This document shows, in pieces, positions 27,331-39,150 of a stretch of 43,707 nt of DNA. The notes below the pieces were generated by a model, which was given only the letters and a program-made list of their open reading frames with translations, did not search any database and was not told the DNA's origin. The DNA is taken from the NCBI GenBank assembly GCA_002104905.1, contig MCFE01000705.1, forward strand, positions 1 to 43,707, in the 5' to 3' direction. The stretch comes from Basidiobolus meristosporus CBS 931.73. Lineage: Eukaryota > Basidiobolomycota > Basidiobolomycetes > Basidiobolales > Basidiobolaceae. Every line of letters starts with the position of its first letter. Position 1 is the first letter of the stretch. The position numbers and the translations under genes are program-made.

Positions 27331-29653
27331 TGCCACCATACCAAAGGGAATTGCGCTTCCTACCACCCCATATGCCATTTATATATAGCACTATAAAATC
27401 ATGCCCCTCTGTCATCTCACCCACTACAAGTGTGAGTATTTCATATATAACATGAATCAAGAAGTATTGCTACCTCCGGCTTAATAACCTTAATATACAC
27501 ATGCATACCTGCTGAAATTGATACACTTCAGTTATCTGACATTTATGGCATTTCAGTGGAATGCTTACAAAGCAGCCATTGGCCATGTACAGTTTGTTGC
27601 ACATACTTCTGCTAAGTGTGTGTGATTGCCATCACTTTTGCTAAGAATACCTGCCAACTGATGTAAGAGAAGTAATTATACTTTTGCATGGACTTTGTGA
27701 GACAATGGATTGAGTGTAACTGGAAAGGTCCTAATGACAACCCTACAAAAAATAATTGTGATGATCATGCCAAAAGGCCAACACAAGATCTGAATCCTGT
27801 GACTAAGAGGTATTGATGCCATGAGGACACTGTGCAAAGACTTTTCAAAAATAATTGCGCTTCAGATATCACAAAAAACTTGGTCAAAAATTTTCATCAC
27901 AGCAGTACATACATGGCTGTTGCTTGGTTCTCAGCCAATTCTCCCACTTTCTGATCCTAGACACTCAATCACCTCCTACATTTGTGCACACTGTTTGGTT
28001 ATTGCCCCTTGCTCATACTCCTTACTTCCTGACTCAAACAATGCTCCTACTTTTTATTCATACAAATTGGTTTATTTGCATTCAAACCTCAGACATAACT
28101 TAATTGCCAATTGAACTGACCTATACAAGTCCCATATCCTTACACTAATGCTGAGCCCAACCTCATGCTCAACAAGTAAATACATTAAAATCCACCAGTC
28201 AATAAGCACTTCTACTGTAAAACCCTTAATGCATGACTTTGGCAGGTACCCTATGGCTTTATTGCTGTAATTATTAAGTTGTTGCCTAAATATTGATGTC
28301 AATTTAGTCACATAGATTGTATTTTACGCCTAGCATTCTGCTCTGACCAATTTTCTTAGTGTGGTTGATGTAGAATATTGTCACCAAGCTATCAGGTATC
28401 CAGATTGTGACCTTTCTCAAGGTTATCCAAAAGACCCCAAACTTTGCATATATACTCCTGGAAGCTTTGTTAGCAAGCACTGCACATTTGTTTACTTTAC
28501 CTTATCAAAAGTAAAAACACCATATTTTTGATCAATAAATCCACATATGAATAATATGTAAATTTTCTAGTTCTCCACATCACTTTCAACACTCCTTACA
28601 ATAACATGGCAAGCTATGAGCCCCAAGCTTGCTGTCCTCTTGGTGTCTACTTTCCTTTATATCTGTTTCTGCTAGCTTGGAGAAAGACTTTCCATACTAC
28701 TGTTCAGCTAAAAGTAAAAGATGACTACTGCTACTAAAGGACAATGTTTATGAAGATATTGCTATGGAAACAAAGGCCTTGCCTTCAAAAGATTCTCTCA
28801 GTGAATACTCAAGTTAGTTAAGAGTATGAGACTATCAAACTGGCATGTAAACATATCAAGATCTATAATATGCGGGTGCTCTATTACCACCAAAAAAAAT
28901 TGAGAAACTTCAGCAACTGAAGGTCCACATCTACAATGAAACATATTGATATATGTACTCATATAACCCCAGTCTGCTGTTAGGCAGGCTTTTATATAGG
29001 AGGTTATCCGGAATTGCAAAAAAAATAAATCATATTCAATAATTACCAGAGGAGGAATCTACTAAGATCTGTTGCCACTCAAAATAGGGCTGTAAATGCA
29101 AACACTGGAGCTGTTAGCCGCCATTCTGCACTCCCAATCAATGGAAGAAAACTGCAGAAACAAGCTCCCAGAGTTGTAAGGATCCTGATTATATACAAGA
29201 CAAATATACCCACCTGGAGAACAGGTACTTACTAAATGATTTTTAAGGTAAATTCTACTTCTGGAAGAGCACCAATCTCAATTCTACAAGTGTATTATGA
29301 TACAAAAAATGCAGCTTTATCTGCTGAAGTCAATAGAGGCCCTCTGAGAATAGCTACAAAAACCCTTGTCATTGTTGCATACCAAACATGGTACAGCAAA
29401 GAAGTAAAAGGACTTTAACTTCACTGTAAAAGGTGTGAACAGTTCAAAGAAGGTTGTTGCTACTCAAGGAAAACAAAGATGACTATTCTTGATCAATTTT
29501 GTGGATCTGAAGCATTAAACAGATGTGGTTCAGGTGGGGTAGGCTATCTCAGCTCAAAGCTGAGCAAAAACTCTTGTTGGCCATATTGCATATGCCACAA
29601 AGCCAGTAAATGAGGAAACTTCAGATCAAGTGGAAATGACAAAATGTTTACTC
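27331..29653. other. Decayed repeat DNA, no intact gene
   Basis: About 27420-27660 is a decayed, minus-strand copy of the repeat family also seen at 1-250 and 30225-30482. Around 29050-29650 the plus strand has a coding-like but stop-interrupted stretch (including the ORF at 29236-29418) that I do not recognise. The whole stretch is CpG-poor and AT-rich. Confidence 0.5.
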
Positions 29654-30003
29654 TGTGGCAAGAATCTTGGAGATGTTGGAAGCAACTGGGAGTGCAAGTA
29701 TATTATGTGGTTTTCACTTAATGATTGATTAAGTGAAAAAGTAGCATTTATGCTTTTATATGGTCTTGGCATAGCAAGATTATAGAATATGCTGAGTAAG
29801 GTTCCAAGAATATGTGTGCAAAGATTTGGACTGTTCATACAACTTTGAGAATTTTCATATTGTGGGTACCTGATGTGTTGGGTTAGAATATTCTAAATAT
29901 ATCCTATCCAGGAATTCAGTCAGTGTTCTTTAAGATTTGCAGGTATTGATATAAGTGACCTGGTTAGGTGAATATATAGGTGGAATTATATATTTTTAAT
30001 ACA
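29654..30003 (-). repeat. Copia LTR remnant 2 (solo LTR)
   Basis: It aligns end to end with the copia LTR at 35207-35555, including the tracts TTTTCACTTAATGATT and AACTTTGAGAATTTTCAT. The ends are degenerate (TGTGGCAAG instead of TGTTGTAAG), and no copia coding sequence adjoins it, so this is an old solo LTR. Confidence 0.75.
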
Positions 30004-30224
30004 AATTTGAACCCCAGTAGACAATTATTTTTACCTCATATAAAGTCAGCAATATGAAATCTACTGTCCCTGAGCTTAATATGAACATACAGTGAAGTTG
30101 TCTAACAGCACTAGACAGTTGCCTGGAAATTAGGAAACTCCATATCTTCTGTAAGTGACAAAACCTTAACTTTACCAAAACTGGGTGAGTTTTGCTCAAA
30201 TTAGAAGCAGTGGATATGTAGAAT

Positions 30225-30482
30225 CACCCCTCTTTATTTGCTTATCCACTACTACCTTGGATATTCCATATATAGTTTGAACCAAAAAATATTATGGCCT
30301 CCTGCTTGCTGACCACTACAAATTTCTCACACCTGCCACAATTGATATACTTCTATCACCTTAACTTTACAGCTTTTCAGGGTGATGCTTGCAATGATGC
30401 CATATACTTTGTATTGCTGGTAACATATACATCTTGCAAACATATGCTTCCTTGCCTCTACTTCTGCAATGAATACCTCCTG
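30225..30482 (-). pseudogene. Transposon coding remnant (second copy of left-edge repeat)
   Basis: The reverse complement matches the plus-strand sequence of 1-250 and remains coding-like. It lies just downstream of the Tnp2-type transposase remnant, on the same strand, so it may be the end of that gene or a second ORF of the same element. Confidence 0.5.
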
Positions 30483-30698
30483 AATATCTGCAAAGAACTT
30501 CTTGGTATTTAGCCAATATATTCCTTCACCCTACTAGATTCTAGTCCCCCTATAGGTGCATTCTGGCACTTGTTTGGGTGAATTCCATATTGAATGGTGT
30601 AGAAATTGACTTGTGACCAAGAGAAATCCAATATACCTGGGTAGAGCTTTCCTAATAAACATTATTGGCATGTTGCACCCAACCCAGCTTTGCATTAC

Positions 30699-33600
30699 TT
30701 AACTGATTACCCACACATTGGGGCTGCTTAGCTTCTTAATGCCATAGGCATAGGTGTCTCCATGTACACATCTGTCCTTAGCATTTTCTAACTTTTCCTG
30801 GCTGTCCTCCGTGTGCCAACTCATCACATCCATGATGGACTTGAAGGTAATATTCTTGATGAGATTGAGATATGGTAGTACCTGCAACTTAACTTGTCTT
30901 TCTATCTCCCCACATGTCCACTCCATAGGAAACTCCCAAAAGGTGAAACAAGGTCCAATATTCTCAACACACCAAGCAAGATGGAGTAGCAAATGGATAC
31001 AGTAGTAGCAGAGATCTGCACATTGTAGTGGGGTTACAATGACACCCACTGACAGATGTGCTCATTCCCATATTTTCTACTTCCCTCTTTTCTACTACCC
31101 TTATATTAGTTTTATCCTATTTTTCTTACTTAATCAGTACTATACCATAAGCTCACTTACTATTGTACCAGCTTACCTTATTGCAAAAGTTATCCCTCAC
31201 TTTATGCAAGATTACTTGATGTAAGTGCTTCTATATTAGGCAGGTACCTGCTCCAGTACCTGTAACACATGACCAAACTACATCCCCATCCCTACCATTT
31301 TCATACCATATATGGTATCTCTATGTTACACAGGTCTCAGAATACTGATCCCTGATTGGTTGGGTGTGCTGTGCCTCTTAGAACCTTCTGGCACCTACTT
31401 AGAACATTCTTTGCTCATTCTGATGTCATTGAGATTTCTATTTGACCACAAGAACCTTCTGGAACACCATGATTAGTAATCACTTTGCCAGTGAGAAAAG
31501 TATAAAAGGGGGTAATCCCTCATCAAGAATAGTATATAAGGAAGGCTATCCCTCAACAATAAATCATCATCCCTTCTATAAATATACCAACATATTGATC
31601 AGTGTAATCACTGCTACCTGCTGCTACCTGAACCTCCAATCCCAGACCACAGGACACTCCCAGACAACTGTGCTGACAGCCAACTGACCTAGGAGGCACT
31701 GCTTGTGAGTAATACTCCAGGTAGGTAACACTTATTATATTTGATCCTTTCCCAAATTTGTTCTTCTACAGGCAAAGATACTTTTCTGTCTTTGTAACTA
31801 TTGACCACAGCTGCATTCTTATCAAGTCCCTGCTGGTGGAGTTTACAGTTGTTTTGACTTTGGAAGCTTTAGTACATTGTCATCTCAATGGATGCTGAAC
31901 CCCGCACATACTTTTGTTAAGATGCCAACTAGGTTGGGGATTGTAGCTCAATAGTTTTCCCTTGACATGCTTGTAGCTTTATTTTCCATGACATTAGATT
32001 AGAGACAGAACCCAAGTATTCCTAGCAAGCTTTTGCAAAATGTCATTGCACCTAGTGAACACTCCGCACACATTACACTTGAGAGGTGTTGGATATATCT
32101 CCCTAGGACTTATACACCACCACAACATGCCGCTTTATGTTTGTAGTACAGCTGCTCAAATCCCATCACAAACTCTATGCACAAAAGTTGTAGATGCATT
32201 ATGTTGGCAATAGTGATCTGCTTCTGGATAAATACTGCTACAATGTCCACATATGACTCCCAATGCTTCCAATGTACTCTTGGTAGAAACAGCTTCACAA
32301 GGCCACTTAAACAAATACATATCCAGTTCATCCAGTCCTTGCACTTGTATTGTTGGCTATGAGTATTCATGCTGATTGGAGCCCATGAGAAGTACTTGGG
32401 GTAGCAGATTCTCTGTAATATCTTGCCAATACTTTCATATTTCTCCAGTATCTCAAAGGGCTCATTTAGCTTAAAATTCCCCATGTACAGCTTAGTCATC
32501 AATATAGGGATATTGCTGAAAAGCAAATGCATTGCTCCCAATGGAAAGCTTTTGCTCCAGCGGATACCCATTATTTTAAATATCTCTGGTTTCTGGTTAA
32601 TTGCATATTCCAGCCAATGGCTTATAGCTTGCTAACTTCGCTGCAATTGCATGCTGACTTTTTTATGCTCTCTCTGGAGAAAGATGGTGTTCTAAGTGTT
32701 GGTGTTTGAGTACTCTAAGAAACAAATTTAAGAAAAGGCCAGCAAAATATCATCATAATATCAGCTGAATTCCAAGTGTCTCAAAATTGACAACTATCAA
32801 CATCTCCAATATTGGCTCATGAGCAGGCAAGCAAAAAAATCTCCAGGAGGAGACTAGACTAAGCTATCCAGGTTGAACAGTGATTTAGACCCAGATACCA
32901 GTGAAGCTACCATTAAGTTTCTGCTCTTATACTGTAAGATAGGTAGCAGATCCAAATTGATGAGAATCAGTGGCCAGCAAGATTTGTTGGTAGAGTACTT
33001 GTTTATTGAAAGTCCATCAAGTGTTAAGGCAAAGGCATTGTCATACATATCTTCAAAGTTGCTCTTGCTTCTTGCTGTTTGTCATGTTTGCTATCAAGTA
33101 TATCTGATATGTTTGCACTTAATTGATACTGAGTCCAGTACTTTATAGATTTGCAATATTTGTTGAACTGCATGAGCTTCCTTAGATGGGGTATTATTGG
33201 AATAGATCTGCAGTGTGAAAAATGTTTTCCCCAATTGGTGGTAGATTCCTGACAATTTGGACACCTTGCATTGTTGGCATTTCCTGACGTGAATACCAAG
33301 CTACTGTTAAGATATGCTGGTATCAGGACAGTCTCTAGGTCATATGTTCCCAGCCACATGACAGTTTTCCATTTATACCATGAACATGGTGATCTGCATC
33401 CCAGGATGATTTTGACAAGTAGTAGTAATAAATTTTCAAAGCCCCCATTACTGATATTAGTGGAAATGTGCACTCCACTAGCCACAACATCACATCATTC
33501 ACCAGTAAACCAATTACTGGGCTCACTTGACTCCATAAAGTATCATTGGCATATTTTTCCACAGATGTTGTCTCATTGCATAGTGGGATTTTGTTAGGCT

Positions 33601-33925
33601 CATGCAGGGTACTGTTGTTAGGGAAGATAGGCTCACAATCAATGAGTGAGCCTGCTTCTTCAGAGCTATCACTCTGCATGCCATATTCAGAAGGCTGGGG
33701 TGAGCCCAAAGGTGTCACAAACTCTCCTGACTCCGTTTGCACAAGGTGACAAGTACAGTCAGATGCAATTATAGAAGTATCAAGTGGCCAGCAAGATATT
33801 GCTGGTGGTAGTGACTGGCAAATGGTCAAATATGACTTGTGTGGCATAACACTGGCTGTGATCCTTGTAATAATTCCTATGTTATTTGCATGCTTCATGG
33901 CTGAAAGGCCTACTACAATAGCCAC
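30699..33925 (-). pseudogene. Tnp2-type (CACTA-like) transposase, broken
   Basis: Pieces in three frames on the minus strand line up in the order expected for Transposase_21/Tnp2 proteins. These are the CPNC finger motif (33252-33263) followed by IPIIPHLRKL; LDGLSINK and SCWPLILINLDLLP (about 32940-33010); FPLGAMHLLFSNIP and LYMGNFK (about 32460-32545); and, beyond an insertion, IHLLLHLAW and FWEFPMEW (about 30900-30990). Frameshifts occur between the first pieces. A 1.1-kb solo LTR (31024-32124) splits the gene, and removing it with one copy of its 4-bp target duplication puts both sides in one frame. The element is inactive. It is the oldest layer of the nest. Confidence 0.85.
31024..32124 (+). 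mobile_element. Solo LTR of the gypsy family inserted in the transposase
   Basis: 1101 bp starting TGTAGTGGGG and ending CACCACCACA, flanked by ACAT on both sides (31020-31023 and 32125-32128). It is homologous over its whole length to the 3' LTR of the gypsy element at 38041-39111, in the opposite orientation. It contains a TATA box (TATAAAAG, 31501-31508) and an AATAAA (31558-31563), as expected for U3 and R. No internal retrotransposon sequence is present, so the element was lost by LTR-LTR recombination. Confidence 0.88.
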
Positions 33926-34200
33926 ATGGTCTTTTTTCTCTTCTCTTACGGCATTGAGTCAAAGTAGTCTTGTCCATGGGGCAAAAAGTGTGACACTCAA
34001 CAATGTAATGCTATTATACCACTTTTTTGTCAATACTCATGTGAATTTAAGACAGTCTTGATTTTGAGTCATTACACCTACATGAATGTAAGATTCAATG
34101 ATGACCTGCCATAGTAAGCATTATAAATAAAGTTGTGGCACCATATACACACATTTATGCAACATTACCTCCCCTTTAGTCTCACTCACTTACATATATA
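33926..34200. promoter_or_regulatory. Intergenic region between divergent transposon ORFs
   Basis: It lies between the minus-strand transposase remnant and the plus-strand degenerate ORF that begins with the ATG at 34201. It may be the internal promoter region of one two-gene transposon; this is inference. Confidence 0.3.
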
Positions 34201-35206
34201 TGCCACCAGAAAATAAAGCAAGGTTGTCTGGTTCCCAACAAAACCCCACCACTGACAGCAGCAGAAGAAAAGTTGGACAATAGCTTGCTTTGACATTCAG
34301 TGCAACAAGCAGGGCTAGAGCCAAAAAAGGCCCTGTGGACAGTGTACCCACTGAAGGTTATAATGCAGACTTCTCAGGCTCTCAGTCAAGTAGGCAATTG
34401 GAAATCTCTGCAGAGCAAAAAGCCGACAATATTGTGGAGGCAGATGTGAATGTAGCAAAAGCAGTACCTTCAGTTGAAGACCATAAGTGGCCATCATAAC
34501 ATCACCACCACCTGTATTAGCAATTATGTTGTCAGCCCATACCAAAGCATTAATGAGGCAACTAGGTGCAGTGGCTGACAGGATAGATGCAAAGGCCCAG
34601 AGAAAGCAGGAAATAGTCCAGAAGCAAGATGAGCAGATAATAGGTGTAGAGAAATCAATATCCCAGGTAGAGAAAGCAGTATTCTTACTGGAAAGAAGGA
34701 ACTCACATATCTCATTGTCACAGCCAAGAATTGAGCCATTTCCCAATGTAGGAGCAGAGGAACACTGTATAGTCTTTGAAGCACAACAACAGTGCCCAAA
34801 GATACAGCCCACAGAGAGCCTATCACAGCTTGGGAGGGAGAAAATGTAGTGTGCATACCAAGGCCTAAAAACCAAAAGACATGGAAGATCTGTGAAGTTT
34901 TTGATTGCAATGATGAAGAGTGCGCTAATATTCAAGAGGCTGTTGGAAGTCTGGCAAGCCATCACTCTAAGGCCAGCATATCATGGGACCATCAGGAACT
35001 CAAGGCCAAGCACAATGTGCTTGACTTGCTCCATGAGCATTATCCTGGATTCAAACAGGCAAACAGCTTTTGGGCCAGCATTGGTATGCTAAGAAAGTAT
35101 CTCAAGAATAGCAGAAGCTATCAAAGGCAGAAGAACAAGGGTGCCATGGCTAAAAACCAGCGGCTTCCTCAAGTGCCTGTTATAAGCAGGGCCATAAGCT
35201 CCAAAC
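34201..35206 (+). pseudogene. Degenerate transposon-associated ORF, interrupted by copia
   Basis: Reading from the ATG at 34201 (MPPENKARLSGSQQ), the frame has a TAG after 27 codons, resumes in frame to about 34497, shifts (34487-34849, with an Ala/Lys/Gln-rich coiled-coil-like stretch KQEIVQKQDEQ) and shifts again (34792-35206, with WDHQELKAKHNVL and a Lys/Arg-rich tail). The homology ends exactly at the LTR boundary: the apparent stop codon is inside the copia LTR. I do not recognise the protein. Its divergent position next to the Tnp2 gene suggests an accessory ORF of the same transposon. Confidence 0.5.
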
Positions 35207-35555
35207 TGTTGTAAGAGTCTTGGAGATATTGGAAGTGATTTGGAGAACAAGTAGATTATGTTGTTTTCACTTAATGATTTATTGAATATAAAAGTAGTAT
35301 TTATACTTTTACCTGGTCTTAACATTACAAGCATGTAGAATAAGTTAAGTAAGGTCCCAAGAGCATGTGTGCAAAGTTTGGGGCTGTTTGGACAACTTTG
35401 AGAATTTTCATGTTCTGGGTACCTGGTATTTTGGTGAAAATATTCTAAGTAAATCCCAACAAGAAATTTGGTCAGTATTCTCTAGGATTTGAAGGTGATG
35501 ATCTAAGTGACTAAGTTAGGTGAATATTTAGGTGGAAATACAAATTTTTACAACA
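35207..35555 (-). repeat. Copia 3' LTR (349 bp)
   Basis: On the minus strand it starts TGTTGTAAAAAT and ends CTCTTACAACA, so the termini form an inverted repeat (TGTTGTAA/TTACAACA). Two decayed relatives are at 27115-27330 and 29654-30003. Confidence 0.88.
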
Positions 35556-38040
35556 CTCCCACTCAGCTAAATGTTCATACTGACTAGTCCTAATTTTGAC
35601 CTAAGATATTCAAACTTGTCTCTAGCTAATGGTTTGGTAAATATGTCTGCAATCATTTCATTTGTAAGACAGTAAACTAAGCTAACCAAGTTAATCTCTA
35701 TAGCTTCATGTATGAAATGATGTCTGATATTTATTTGCTTGGTTCTAGCATGAAAAGTTGGATTTTTACCTAATTGTATACATCCTGGATTATCTTGAAA
35801 TAAAGTAATAAGTGTTTTTTGACATAGGCCTAAATCTGTAAAGAGTTTTCTTAACCATATTGCTTCTTTTGTAGCTTCACAGGCTGCCATATACTCTGCC
35901 TCTGTAGTAGAAAGTGCTATGGTTGGTTGTTTTCTTGAATTCCATGAAACTGCTCCTTCACAGTAAAGAAAGGTGTATCCTGTGGTGGATCTTCTGTCTT
36001 CCAAATTTTGTCCCCAATCAGCATCAGAGTATCCCACAAGATCCTGTTCTGATTCCTTATAAGTGTATCTTAAGCAGATATCAGCAGTTCCTTTTAGGTA
36101 TCTAAAAATCTGCTTAACTGCTGCAATATGATCAGATCCATAATTCTGATTATGTTAGCTAACAAATCCCACTGAATATGAGATATCTGGATGTGTTCCA
36201 AGCATGCTATACATCAGACTGCCCACCATAGATTGATAAGGAAAGTCAGGGCTTTCAGATGGCACCAAGCTCTCTTGGTTTGGTTGAGTTTTGACCAAGT
36301 TAAGGTTTGTCTCCATTGGGGTAGCTGCCGGTTTACAGTCTTCCATTTTGTACTTCTTTAGTATATCTTGAATATACTTGGATTGACTTAGGGTGATAGT
36401 CTGGGTACTTCTGTCTATGGAGAACTTACTCCCTAAGTAGTAACTAAGTTCTCCTAGATTGGACATCTTGAACTCCTTAGATAGGCTGGATTTAGTCTCT
36501 ACCAAGGTTTCTAGGTTATTGGTGGCTAAAATAAGATCATCCACATATACATCTAATAGAACTGGATTTGCTCTATCTGGCTTATAGTATATACTATAGT
36601 CAGCATTACTTCTTTTGAAACACAAAGATTCCAAATAAGAATCTATCTTGCAATTCCAGGCTCTTGGTGATTGTTTGAGACCATATAGTGACTTTTTAAG
36701 CTTGCAGACCAAATAGGGGTTATCTTGGTCAACAAATCCATCAGGCAGGTCCATATACATGTCCTCATCATGTTCTCCATTCAAAAATGCAGTTTTTACA
36801 TCCATTTGATGAATAAAAAACTTATATTTGGCTGCAATAGCCAATATTAATCTGATGGAATTAAGCTTGGCTACCGGTGCAAAGGTCTCAGTATAGTCAA
36901 GTCCTTTTGTTTGAGAGTATCCTTTGGCTACAAGTCTTGCTTTGTATCTTTCAATTGTACCATCAGCCTTGTATTTTGTCTTGAAGACCCATCTGCATCC
37001 AATTGATTTTTGGTTGACTGGTAATTTGACTAAGTCCCAAGTTTGATTTTCCATCATGGCCTGATATTCCTCAGTCATTGCAGATCTCCAAAACTTTGTC
37101 TGAGGGCTATTTAGGGCCTCTTTTACAGTCTGGGGTTCATCAATATGGACTGAATAGGCATAGGCTAGGTTTGTACCCTCATGGATAGAGTAATTTGGGC
37201 TATTTCTTGTCTGATTGGATCTCCGGGCCTTTGATACTGGAATGATCACTTCTGGGATATTCCTGGGCACTGATTCTGGCTGAACCGTGGTTGTAGAGTC
37301 CTCTGGAGTGAAAAAAATGTCATTGCTTTGCTCTGATTCAATCCTGACAGTTGGTGGACTTGAGATCAAATTTTTGTCATCTTCTGATGTCATTTTTTGT
37401 GAGAATTTTGAATTTTCTTCAAACAACACATCCCTGGACTTGATCAGCTTCTTTGCTTTGATATTGTAGAGTCTGTATGCCTTACTCTCATTGTAGTAGC
37501 CCAAAGATATGCATTTTAAACTTTTTGGCACAAATTTTGACTGATTTCCGGCCAGTTTTTTGGCATATGCTGTACACCCAAATATTCTTAGTTGTTCTGC
37601 ACTTGGTGTGCATCCATACCATGCTTCAAATGGAGTAGAATCACAAAGTATTCTGTTATAACTCCTATTTTTAGGGTATACAGCAGTGGCAACTGATTCC
37701 ACCCAAAAATCATAGGGTAATTTTTGATCATGGATCATAGATCTTGCCATATCAATTATTGATCTGTTAGCTTGTTCTGCTACTACATTTTGCTGTGGGG
37801 AGTATGGTACAGTAGTCTCTTGCTTTATCCCATGAATTTTGCAGAAGTGGATGAAGAGTTTTGAGGTATATTCACCACTATTGTCAGAGCGTATTTTCTT
37901 GATTTTTTCACCAGTTTCTCTCTCAACCATGGCTTTAAACTCCCTGAGCTTAGACCAAGTCTCTTCCTTTCTCTCCATGAAGTAGACCCATGTGTATCTT
38001 GTATAATCATCAATAAAAGTGATTAAATACTTCATCCCGC
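35207..38040 (-). mobile_element. Ty1/copia retrotransposon, 3' half
   Basis: It comprises the 3' LTR (35207-35555), a purine-rich tract (GAGTGGGAG) and pol coding sequence from within integrase to RNase H. Its 5' half is cut off by a gypsy element inserted at 38041; the missing part should lie beyond the right edge of the window. The element itself inserted into the plus-strand ORF that ends at 35206. Confidence 0.92.
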
Positions 38041-38134
38041 TGTGGTGGTGTATAAGTCCAAGGGAGAGATACATCCAACACTTCTCAAGTGTTTTGTGTG
38101 TGGGGTGTTCACTGGGTGCAATAACCTCTGGCAA
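35567..38134 (-). pseudogene. Copia pol: integrase (partial), reverse transcriptase, RNase H
   Basis: Domains in order: integrase core from DDYTRYTWVYF with the second Asp (RSDNSGEY) and the Glu (VVAEQANR); a linker; reverse transcriptase with MDVKTAFLNGE and an intact YVDD (36536-36547); and RNase H with GYSDADW, TEAEYMA and HHFIHE. One in-frame TAA at 36155-36157 separates reverse transcriptase from RNase H; the frame is otherwise continuous. The first about 31 codons of the long ORF (38042-38134) are not copia but read-through from the gypsy LTR, and the first integrase Asp is absent with the 5' half. Confidence 0.92.
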
Positions 38135-39111
38135 AAGCTTGCTAGGAATACTTGGGTTCTGTCTCTAATCTAATGTGAAGGGGAATAAAGCCACAAGCTT
38201 GTCAAGGGAAAACTATTGAGCTACAATCCCCAACTTAGTTGGCGTCTTAACAAAAGTATGTGCTGGGTTCAGCGTCCTTTGAGATGACAATATACTAAAG
38301 CTTCCAAAGTCAAAACAACTGTAAACTCCACCAGTAGGGACTTGATAAGAATGCAGCTTTGGTCAATAGTTACAAAGACAGAAAAGTATCTTTGCCTGTA
38401 CAAGAACAAACTTGGGAAAGAATCAAATATAATAAAAGATACCTACTCTGAGTATTCCTCACAAGTAGTGCCTCCAAGGTCAGTTGGCTGTCAGTGCGGT
38501 TTCCTGGGAGTGTCCTGTGGTCTAGGGTTGGAAGTTCAGGTAGCAGCAGGTAGCAGTGATCACACTAATCAACAAGTCGGTATATTGATAAAAGGGATGA
38601 TGATTTATTGTTGAGGGAGAGCCTCCCTTATATACTTTTCTTACTGGCTAAGTGATTACTAATCATGGTGTTCCAGAAGGTTCTGGATATCAATAGAAAT
38701 CTTAATGACATCAGAATGACCTAAGAATGTTCTAAGTAGGTGCCGGAAGGTTCTAAGAGGCACAGCACATCCAACCAATCAGGAATCAGTATTCTGAAAC
38801 CTGTGTAACATGGGGATACCATATATGGTATGGAAATGGTAGGGATGGTGACACGGGCTGATCATGAGTCACGGGTACTGGCGCGGGTACTTGCCTAATA
38901 TAGAAGTACTTATAGCTAGTAATCTTACATAAAGTGAGGGGTAACTTATGCAATAAGGTAAGCAGGTGTGATAGTCAACCGGCTTATGGCATAGTACTGA
39001 TTGGGTAAGACAAATGGGATAAAACTAAAATAAGTGTAGTAGAGATATAGGGAAGTAGAAAATAAGGGAATGAGCACATCTGTCAGTGGGTGTCACTGTC
39101 ACCCCACTACA
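38041..39111 (-). repeat. Gypsy 3' LTR (1071 bp)
   Basis: On the minus strand it begins TGTAGTGGGG right after the purine tract and ends CACCACCACA at 38041. Full-length homology with the solo LTR 31024-32124 fixes both ends. Together they form a 1.1-kb inverted repeat about 7 kb apart. Confidence 0.88.
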
Positions 39112-39150
39112 TCCACCCCCCTCTCAGCTTTGAACTTGGGTCAAAGCAAA

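Noticed and set aside
31760-31775. Alternative LTR end at CTACA near 31770 (it would pair with the TGTAG start)
   Set aside because: Homology between the two LTR copies continues to 32124, and only there is a matching target duplication (ACAT) found, with the disrupted transposase resuming.
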